Shown here: in pieces, positions 1 to 5,989 of the stretch
Position numbering within the stretch: the stretch's first letter is position 1
Layout: each line of letters begins with the position of its first letter
Source: Monoplex corrugatus
Taxonomy: Eukaryota; Mollusca; Gastropoda; Littorinimorpha; Ranellidae
DNA length: 10,179 nucleotides
Assembly: GCA_030674185.1 (NCBI GenBank)
Contig: JAPXFY010005363.1
Coordinates: forward strand, 5,001 to 15,179
Direction of reading: 5' to 3'
The notes under the pieces: model-generated
Database searches by the model: none
The model's input: only the letters and a program-made list of their open reading frames with translations
Told to the model about the DNA's origin: nothing
Program-made: the position numbers and the translations under genes

Positions 1-61
1 TGGTATCAGCTTAATGTCTCACAGATCTTACCATGGGTCCATATTCATTTTCGATATCTTG

Positions 62-714
62 AAAGCATGTCATGTTTTACACAAGGCCAAGGTGGTTGTA
101 ACAGTTTCGTCAGCAGATTTGGGTTGAGGTCATGTGGAATTTTACCCAAATGGAATGAATCCCTTTCGAACAATTCAAGTTCCAAATGTTAAATAGAGAT
201 AGGTAGTGACGCAGACTAGGCCAAACCAAAACAGCATTCATGATAATGAAAAGTGTTCTTACCAACAAATGCCTATCAATTAACATAGGAAGGCTGTTCT
301 TCAATGTTACATAGAACTGATACTGTTGGGAGGATGTGAAGCGTGAACAATCAACACGCGAAGTCAGAACAAGATTGAGGCAGCTGAAATGTGGTTTCTA
401 AAAGTTCCATGGACAGCAAAGAAAAAAAACGAGACAGTCTTGATGGAGGCAGACACAATAAGAGCATTGATAAAGAAAATTAGGAACAGACAAGCACAAT
501 TTATCGGACATTTTATGAGGCAAGAGAAATTAGAGCACCTAGTCACATCAGGAAAGCTGGAATGAAAAAGAGAATCAGGTAGACCCAGGGATAAGATATT
601 GGACGGACTTGTGGAGTGGATGAAAAACAGAGAGTGGGAAATGTACTTGCAGTGACAAAGGATATATTCGTATGGAGTGCCATGATCGCCAACACCATGC
701 GGCAGGACACATGA
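62..714 (+). pseudogene. Decayed C-terminal end of an RTE-type LINE polyprotein
   Basis: This is the tail of a non-LTR retrotransposon ORF, read across several frames. Frame 3 at 210-300 gives RRLGQTKTAFMIMKSVLTNK, which matches the post-RT segment of RTE-type proteins. Frame 2 from about 302 to 651 continues with a CYI..LLGGCEA-stop-TINT block, then KIEAAEMWFLKVPWTAKKKN, a DTIRALIKKIRNRQAQFIGH block and SGRPRDKILDGLVEWM. Frame 1 then closes with VWSAMIANTMRQDT and a stop at 712-714, the usual RTE ending. Stops at 344-346 and in the KLE-stop-KRE context, plus at least two frame changes, show that it is dead. The part before about 210 is weaker: an EQFKF segment near 168 and a KVVVTVS-like stretch near 90 are plausible but degraded. 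The polymerase core is absent or off the left edge. Family matching is from memory of RTE proteins. The clade is likely, the exact family unknown. Confidence 0.72.
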
Positions 715-733
715 AGATGAAGTAGTGAAAGGG

Positions 734-756
734 TAATTCTGAGGGGCTCAGAATTA
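734..756 (+). other. Perfect 10-bp stem-loop just after the RTE stop
   Basis: TAATTCTGAG and CTCAGAATTA are exact inverted repeats separated by GGG. The hairpin starts 20 nt after the terminal stop of the upstream RTE remnant, so it lies in what should be its short 3' untranslated region. LINE reverse transcriptases often recognise 3' RNA structure, so a role in template recognition is possible but is inference. Two weak AATAAA matches follow at 787-792 and 803-808. Confidence 0.6.
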
Positions 757-867
757 GTCACACGAAAGAAAATCACGGAAAAAGGAAATAAAAACTCGCT
801 GAAATAAAGTCATAGTTTTGAGTAGCTGCTCTTTGCACGCTAGCCAGTCTGCGGCAGAAGCCACCTG

Positions 868-1347
868 AAGCTTAAAGACCTACTTGACCACTTCCACAGG
901 ATTTACGTTCGTGGGCACTATCGTCAGATTCAGTACCAAGCTGCTAGGGACCGTACTGCAAATTCACTTTGTTAGGATGCACCACATACAACCCATTCTT
1001 CCTCCAAACATATGGAACGTTCATGAATCAACAATGAACAACAACCCCTGCACAAACAAATCTGTGAGAGATGGAACATGTTCCACAATCTGACTGGGCC
1101 ATTACCATCTGTCAATCCAGAGGACCATTGACTGGGTCCGGAAAAAAAGGAAGTCATTGTCTATGTACTTCTCCAGCAGGACGCTGTAGGAAACCAGCCA
1201 AACAAGCGTGTCAAGACATGTATTCGAATGCAAGAATGGCTGAGAAACATTTGCTAGGTATGGCGTGAAGGCAGAAAGACGGTTGAAGACATCTTGCATG
1301 GTGTAGCCTGGAATAGAAGGCTGAACAGAGATATGAAGGCATTGTGA
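868..1347 (+). pseudogene. Decayed C-terminal fragment of a MULE/FLYWCH-type transposase
   Basis: The fragment reads through alternating frames. Frame 1 from 871 gives LKDLLDHFHRIYVRGHYRQ, a form of the 'YF..TYV.G.YR' block. Frame 2 gives ILPPNIWNVHESTMNNNPCT, frame 1 gives CERWNMFHNL, frame 2 gives SIQRTIDWVRKK, and frame 1 from 1147 gives KEVIVYVLLQQDAVGNQPNK, then RMQEWLRNIC, then EGRKTVEDILHGVAWN. In order, these match the region after the MULE transposase core in the metazoan MULE/FLYWCH family, where 'PP.IWNVH.....RTNN.CEGWN..F..LVGH.HPSIW' is typical. There is an internal TAG at 1255-1257, and a plausible natural stop at 1345-1347. The catalytic core is not seen, so only the distal end survives. 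At least four frame changes make it non-functional. The assignment rests on recalled family motifs and not on a search. Confidence 0.62.
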
Positions 1348-1412
1348 CCTTTTTCCCTATAACTTTTTCAGTGATTTTATTTCCGTGAATTTTTTTCCTG
1401 TGACATTTTTCC
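1344..1412 (+). repeat. Five degenerate ~14-bp tandem units (GTGAnnTTTTTCC-like)
   Basis: Units begin at about 1344, 1358, 1371, 1385 and 1400: GTGACCTTTTTCCC, TATAACTTTTTCA, GTGATTTTATTTCC, GTGAATTTTTTTCCT and GTGACATTTTTCC. The array starts on the last bases of the transposase-fragment stop and could be a subterminal repeat of that element or an unrelated minisatellite. Confidence 0.6.
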
Positions 1413-1735
1413 ACTACAATTGATTCTGACTATGTTCAGTTGAAGTTTGATATAAAACGAGAAAAATCAAAGAACACATGATAAACGGAATACAGGTACA
1501 TAAAGAAATAAACATGTATTATACAAATGGCATAAAGGAACACAGGGTGCACACAGGTGTATGTGACCAGAGTTCTATATGTATTAACATCAGTAAATAC
1601 CATGTGGGTCAGAACACTCTTTTCATTAACTAGTGTGATGATTTTGTTACATGTAACGGATGATTTGTTTCCGTGAATGGGTGTTCATCAAATACAAAAT
1701 ATGGATAATATGACTCTATTGTGAATGTTTGTATA
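1413..1735. other. A/T-rich stretch with no recognisable feature
   Basis: I see no coding frame with family resemblance, no RNA gene and no repeat array here. One 12-bp palindrome, GTTACATGTAAC, sits at 1646-1657. The stretch separates the transposase fragment from the left flank of the SINE. Confidence 0.5.
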
Positions 1736-1746
1736 AACAAGAGGCA
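1736..1746 (+). repeat. Left copy of the SINE target-site duplication
   Basis: AACAAGAGGCA here is repeated exactly at 2251-2261, immediately outside the tRNA-like head of the minus-strand SINE. The bases that follow both copies are also similar (CATTTTT and AATGTTA). The position and exact 11-bp match fit a target-site duplication made by LINE machinery. Confidence 0.6.
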
Positions 1747-1867
1747 CATTTTTAGGATCACCGCACCCAGGAAGGTTACCTTTGTACTCACCTTCTTTTT
1801 TTTATTTCGACCCATTATTTTCTACGCCACCTTAATGGCCTCAGAAGCTGGAACAGTTTTTATAATG

Positions 1868-1893
1868 CAATGATGATGATGTCAATGAGGATG
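1868..1893 (+). repeat. Short GAT/ATC trinucleotide run inside the SINE
   Basis: AATGATGATGATGTCAATGAGG and the GATGATT that follows form an imperfect GAT run, which is ATC on the SINE strand. Such runs are common near SINE 3' tails. Confidence 0.55.
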
Positions 1894-2184
1894 ATTATCA
1901 CGATGCTATGGAGTTACATCTAAGATTGAGATTGCGTGACAGGGCTGTACTCTACACTTACTATCATAATATATCCTAGCATCAAACAGGCCCAAAAGAT
2001 ACAGACACCTGTGGTGCTGGTCAGAAGATTTAAGCAACACTCCAAATGACGCGTCCGTGAAATGGATGAGACTCGACTGCGTGGTCCCAGTCTTCGAAAT
2101 GAACCCATAGCACATCCAACTCTGGGTAGGAGCTAGTTAGAGCTGAAAAATCCCACAATGATATAGTTTTGATGGGACTGACGG

Positions 2185-2238
2185 GGATTCGAACCCAAAA
2201 CCTTCCAGTTGGTAGTCCGTTGCGTTACCACTACACCA
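2185..2238 (-). promoter_or_regulatory. Internal RNA polymerase III promoter (A and B boxes) of the SINE
   Basis: On the minus strand, TGGTGTAGTGG (plus 2228-2238) fits the A-box consensus TRGYNNARNNG at every position, and GGTTCGAATCC (plus 2185-2195) fits the B-box consensus GGTTCGANNCC. The starts of the boxes are 43 nt apart, as in tRNA genes. The T loop TTCGAAT has mostly paired flanks. Whether it is still transcribed cannot be seen from sequence. Confidence 0.8.
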
Positions 2239-2250
2239 TGGCGATTGGTG

Positions 2251-2261
2251 AACAAGAGGCA
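2251..2261 (+). repeat. Right copy of the SINE target-site duplication
   Basis: This is an exact second copy of AACAAGAGGCA, also found at 1736-1746. It begins 13 bp outside the A box, directly next to the 5' end of the SINE head. Confidence 0.6.
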
Positions 2262-2555
2262 AATGTTACAGGCAGTTTCCCTCCTGTCTAGATACCTATT
2301 CAGCCTGGGACTCTATCAGTAAATATTGTCTGCTTTGTAAAGAAACTATCTTCTTGCAAAATTGGACACCTGTACAACTGAACTGCATGTATTTGTTACT
2401 AAATGCAAAATCATTGAGTGGAGACATATAAACATGATCTACTGACAAAATTCAATATTGCTTTAATATGCAGGCATACTAACGTATACCGTAGTGTGCC
2501 ATAACCAATAAGAGAATGTTACTTGTGTTCTTTATGAAATCAAAAACAAGTGTCA
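2262..2555. other. Non-coding spacer with no recognisable feature
   Basis: This A/T-rich interval between the SINE and the tandem pair shows no family-like coding frame, RNA gene or repeat array by eye. Confidence 0.5.
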
Positions 2556-3089
2556 CTGCACGCGTTCAAGCAAACAGGAACCAGAACAAACACACAAAAA
2601 GAAACAGACCGCGTATTTAATACAACCAACAAAACAGACGCAAATTTTCGGCAAACTGGCCTTTGTTAAGCATAAGATCACAAAAAAGCAAACACCAAAT
2701 ACAAAAAACAAAACAAAAATAGGAGAAAAAGATTGAAACTTCCCAGCTGCTTCGTCCAGTGTGAAAAAAGGACTAAACTGACTAAAAAATTTTTTATAAG
2801 TTTAAAAATCGGCTACAAATAACCGAGGCTGCATGTGTGGCATTCAAGCAAAAAGGAACCAGAAGAAACACGAAAAAAGAAACAGAACGCATATTGAATA
2901 CAACCAGACAAGGCAGACGCAAAGTTTTGGTCAACTGGCTTTTGTCAAGCATAAGTTCACAAACAAACAATCACCAAATACAAAATAAGTGAAAAAGACT
3001 GCAACTTCCTAGCTGCTTCGTCCAGTGTGAGAAAGTTACTAAACTGACCAAAATATTCTTAAGTTTAAAACTCAACTACATAACTGAAG
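2556..3089 (-). repeat. Divergent tandem pair of ~270-bp units with hairpin/GAAA-like cores
   Basis: Unit A (2556-2828, 273 bp) and unit B (2829-3089, 261 bp) align along their whole length, with substitutions and a deletion of A-rich sequence in B. Shared blocks include AGCTGCTTCGTCCAGTGTG (19 bp, exact), CAAGCATAAG-type sequence and TTCAAGCAAA..AGGAACCAGAA. A third start-like remnant (CTGTATGTGTGGCTCAAA) follows at 3090. On the minus strand each unit holds two short elements of the form GACGAAGCAGCT..AAGTTGC and TTGACAAA(G)GCCAGTT..CC(G)AAAA, resembling a degraded CTGANGA-stem-GAAA hammerhead core. Essential core bases are changed, so an active ribozyme is unlikely in these copies. The orientation is chosen only on that resemblance. 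Possible sources are a terminal repeat of a Penelope-like element, a retrozyme-like dimer or a plain segmental tandem duplication. Confidence 0.7.
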
Positions 3090-3212
3090 CTGTATGTGTG
3101 GCTCAAACATCATTTATGCAGAAATAACTGAGTACAAAAGACAGTCTTTGTACGGGATCAGAATCACACCAACAGCGATTGATTATGAAGGAAATGAACA
3201 ATGTTACTTGAC

Positions 3213-3335
3213 TTACTTGTAGTGGCGGTTGTGGTGGTGGTGAGGGTGATGGAGGTCACGATGGTATTGGTTGTGGTGAAGCTGAGGATAGTGATGGAAA
3301 CGGTGGTGATGGTGAGGATGGTGAGAACTTGCTCT
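3213..3335 (+). repeat. Imperfect GGT/GAT-rich simple repeat
   Basis: The tract is made of GGTGGT, GATGGT and GAGGAT-type trinucleotides. It yields Val-rich frames on the plus strand and His-rich frames on the minus strand, as expected from low-complexity DNA. I do not call either ORF a gene. Confidence 0.75.
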
Positions 3336-4390
3336 GGTTTTTGTTTGCTTTGTTCGAGACGTAGAGATAAATCTTTTCGATATACAGTGACGATAAATTT
3401 CAGAGTAATTATTTGCTCTCTTGGGAATAATGAGATCGCATGTCATGGCCATAAATCAACGGGAAAGAGTGCGATGTCATTGAATCATTGCTGTAGTTAC
3501 ACAAATAAATAACAAGCAGAAAGATCTCTTACAGCTGACAGTGATTTAAACCTGTGTGTTAAGAATATCACTGTGCCTTTGTTGTTGTGTTGATTGAAGA
3601 GATCTGAAGTGTATACGAAAACATGTTTTATTTTTTGTTTGTTTGTTTATTGCAAAGCAAAATAATTTCTTTTCACGATTTAAAGTTCAAAACATATGCA
3701 GGGACTTCCACTTCTTCAGCTAATGGTCTTTGAAACACTAAGTACATTACAGATACGGTCCAACGAGCGACAGTTTTGAGCAAAAACATAGACTGAAAGA
3801 ATGTGTCTTGGACATATCCTGATCAATGTGATCATTCACAAAACAACACAAACAGATGGTAGACTAGGTTTGTTCCTTTCTTTGACATCAGCATGCAAAA
3901 TACTGCTATGTTTTCCACTACGGGGCTGGAGGGAATCTACACCGCTGGAAAATCATACTTGCTGATGTTACATATGCCAAGACACTGTTTCAATTTCACT
4001 TCAAGTTTCTCAAGACGACGTCTTCGCGCTTGGAACGAATTCCTTGTACACGTACGTCACAGGTGCCATGTGTGTGGTGATCATGGCACATGCCTTAAGT
4101 CTGCACATAAACCCATGAGCTGGCCTGGTCCTGAGACCCTACTTAGCTTATGTTTCACATAGTCTATAAGTTATACTCGTATTGTATCAGCCTATCACTG
4201 GAATAATCTCGGTTACATGTAAATGGCATGTATATCTGCGTATCTCATCTTCAGAAAATGTCACTGATACTGTAGAACTAAAGTTTCTTTCTCTTCACTG
4301 CAGATGAAGTAAAACAGAACCAAATGCTAAGTACTGGCCAGTGTCTTGGATGTCCTGGATCTTTGGAGCAACCACAGTTTCACCTTACAT
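3336..4390. other. Long stretch without a recognisable gene or element
   Basis: A short TTTG run lies near 3636-3650. An 89-codon open frame at 3893-4162 has no family resemblance that I know and looks like chance. GTGCCATG at 4063-4070 and CATGGCAC at 4082-4089 form an 8-bp inverted repeat with an 11-nt loop. A pyrimidine tract followed by CAG (about 4286-4303) resembles a splice acceptor and opens a 59-codon frame ending at 4482. This frame is cysteine-rich but crosses the tandem duplication at 4391-4477, which weakens the case. The stretch could be host intergenic or intronic DNA. Confidence 0.45.
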
Positions 4391-4477
4391 GTAAACCCAT
4401 GAAAATGAATGTCATGCTGCAGGATTGTGTCAGTGTAACCCATGAAAATGAATGTCATGCTGCAGGATTGTGTCAGT
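4391..4477 (+). repeat. Recent tandem duplication, units of 44 and 43 bp
   Basis: GTAAACCCATGAAAATGAAT (start of unit 1, 4391-4434) and GTAACCCATGAAAATGAATG (start of unit 2, 4435-4477) differ only by one A. The rest of each unit, ending GGATTGTGTCAGT, is identical. The near identity points to a young event. Confidence 0.92.
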
Positions 4478-4667
4478 TGTAAAACTACCGCTTAGATATA
4501 TCCAATGCTTGACGTGGTTAAATGTTGGATAGATCAACACCACAGCCATTGGAGACAACAACAGGCCAAAACACAGATAACGTGTATCTGCTGATTTTAA
4601 TTTCTATCTAAAACTTGAAAAAAAGCACAGTACCTTTCACTCAGCTTGTCATATTTGGCAGATGTGA

Positions 4668-5023
4668 TGCGTCTAGTGTGTCGGCTTCAGCCTGCACCGC
4701 TGACTAGCACTGCTGTGCGAAAAGAAGAGGAGGCGGAAATCTCTTCCTGTCAGTACATAGCCTCTCCATCAGCAAGCCCTATGCTGTGCCTCCTCGTGGC
4801 GACAGGCGGTAACTGAGCACCTCACGGACTCAGGCTGAATCTCGTAGGACTCGGAGGAAGTCTGGCCCCCAGACGTGAAGCATGCAGGCCCACCAGCGTG
4901 TAGATACGTCCTGGTGCCCACGAACCAGACCCCAAGCTATGGGTGAATAGCTCCACTGCCTTGTGGACATCTCGGGAGAGAGTAAGGCTAGTGGAGAGAC
5001 CGTGCACAAACCGATGGAAGGCA
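4668..5023 (+). other. GC-rich 5' leader of the RTE-type LINE
   Basis: This non-coding leader is clearly more GC-rich than its left flank. At its end is GAAGGCAATGGGAAACCACC (5017-5036). A very similar GGAAGGCAATGGcAAcCCAC motif is familiar from BovB/RTE-derived repeats, which supports the clade call. Open frames on either strand here lack family resemblance. Confidence 0.55.
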
Positions 5024-5989
5024 ATGGGAAACCACCATCGTAATTTTTCCCAGCATATCATGGACAGAGACAAAAAGATCAAAGACAACGACGTAAATAG
5101 GTGCTCCGTTGGAGCAGCTTCGTCCAGTAGGGACCGTCATGCGGCGCAGGTGACACCAGACCATCAGCAAGTTACTGTGAACCCTAAACTCAAATTTAAA
5201 AACATCAAAGTTGCAACATGGAATATAAGTACACTGTTACAAAAGGGTACATTAGAAAATATCAAAACAGAGATGGAAAGATTTAACATTGGTATTTTAG
5301 GACTAAGGGAAGTGAGACGGAAGGGGGCAGGCATGATAACATCAGGAGAATACACAATGATATACTCTGGTGGTAACTCACATGAAAGAGGAGTAGGCAT
5401 CATGATGGACAAAGAGAAATCAAAAGCAGTTAAGGGATACTGGGCTGTGTCCGACAGAGTTTTGTTGGTCAAATTCGGTGGTAAACCAATTGATATCAAC
5501 ATCATTCAGGTGTATGCACCAACATCCGCAAGTTCTCAGGAAGATATCGACAACTTCTACGAAGTATTAGAGATGGCCAAAGTCCAATGTAAATCACAAG
5601 AAGTTACTGTAATAATGGGAGATTTTAATGCTAAAGTGGGACAGGATAGGGTTGAGGATATAGTTGGACCTCATGGCCTTGGTACGCAAAATGAAAGGGG
5701 TGAGAAACTTGTAGAATGGGCACAGATGAATGAGTTTGTAGTAGGAAACACCTGGTTTGAACAGCCTAATAGAAGAACATGGACTTGGATGAGTCCAGGA
5801 GATAATACCAAAAATCAGATTGACTACATCCTGATCAACAAAAGATTTAGAAATTCTTTACTGTCAGGAAAAACACTACCAGGCGCAGACTGCAACAGTG
5901 ACCACAATCCTGTAGTTGGAAGATTTAGACTGAAATTGAGGAAAAGGAAACAGACCAAAAACAACATCAAATTAAACCTGGGACTTTAA
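5024..5989 (+). CDS. RTE-type LINE endonuclease domain (EEP/AP-endonuclease-like)
   Basis: This 321-residue open frame encodes the endonuclease that nicks target DNA for target-primed reverse transcription. The exonuclease-endonuclease-phosphatase fold spans about residues 60-305. Catalytic and binding residues are all visible: Asn67 in VATWN, Glu96 in GLREVRR, Tyr164 in IQVYAP, Asp200 and Asn202 in MGDFNAKVG, Asp267 in QIDYILI, and Asp293-His294 in SDHNPV. I start at ATG 5024; ATG 5060 is an alternative, and the frame is open further left only from a non-ATG codon. The stop at 5987-5989 is premature: the normal protein runs on into RT, and similarity continues at once in the -1 frame (TLKTDEGIRKKF), so one base was lost near 5985. 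It resembles craniofacial development protein 2-like models, which are themselves RTE-derived. It is most likely a transposon relic that has stayed open. Confidence 0.85.
   Translation: MGNHHRNFSQHIMDRDKKIKDNDVNRCSVGAASSSRDRHAAQVTPDHQQVTVNPKLKFKNIKVATWNISTLLQKGTLENIKTEMERFNIGILGLREVRRKGAGMITSGEYTMIYSGGNSHERGVGIMMDKEKSKAVKGYWAVSDRVLLVKFGGKPIDINIIQVYAPTSASSQEDIDNFYEVLEMAKVQCKSQEVTVIMGDFNAKVGQDRVEDIVGPHGLGTQNERGEKLVEWAQMNEFVVGNTWFEQPNRRTWTWMSPGDNTKNQIDYILINKRFRNSLLSGKTLPGADCNSDHNPVVGRFRLKLRKRKQTKNNIKLNLGL

Larger units (their letters stand above)
1747..2250 (-). mobile_element. tRNA-derived SINE, about 504 bp, minus orientation
   Basis: Reading on the minus strand from 2250, the element starts with a tRNA-like head carrying both internal pol III promoter boxes. 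A roughly 270-nt body of unique sequence follows, then a short ATC-rich run (plus strand 1868-1893), an A-rich run (about 1795-1810) and a further 48 nt to the left repeat copy. It is non-autonomous: the ORFs across it are chance. A functional tRNA is ruled out because the seven bases before the A box (ATCGCCA) do not pair with those after the T arm (TCAGTCC). The 3' boundary is set by the flanking 11-bp repeat. If that repeat were coincidence, the element could instead end near the ATC-rich run at about 1868. The body contains a stretch (minus strand of about 2090-2140, with CTAACTAGCTCCTACCCAGA) that may be a conserved central SINE domain; I cannot name it. Confidence 0.68.

Noticed and set aside
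1073..1084. GGAACATGTTCC palindrome as a nuclear-receptor or p53-type site
   Set aside because: It lies inside the decayed transposase coding sequence and a single short palindrome is not evidence of regulation.
2174..2245. Functional tRNA gene on the minus strand
   Set aside because: A and B boxes are good, but the acceptor arm does not pair and no sound anticodon stem forms; it is the head of a SINE.
2556..3089. CRISPR-like or satellite array
   Set aside because: Only two long, diverged units without spacers; this is a tandem duplication or dimeric element.
3201..3512. Val-rich plus-strand ORF and His-rich minus-strand ORF (3213-3452)
   Set aside because: Both are read from a GGT/GAT simple repeat; composition follows the repeat and there is no domain resemblance.
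4063..4089. 8-bp inverted repeat as a terminator or transposon end
   Set aside because: Isolated, short, without a T run or flanking duplication; expected by chance at this length.
3893..4162. 89-codon plus-strand ORF
   Set aside because: No motif, signal peptide or family resemblance that I recognise; the length is ordinary for chance in this window.
5164..5505. 113-codon minus-strand ORF
   Set aside because: It lies wholly opposite the RTE endonuclease domain and has no resemblance of its own.
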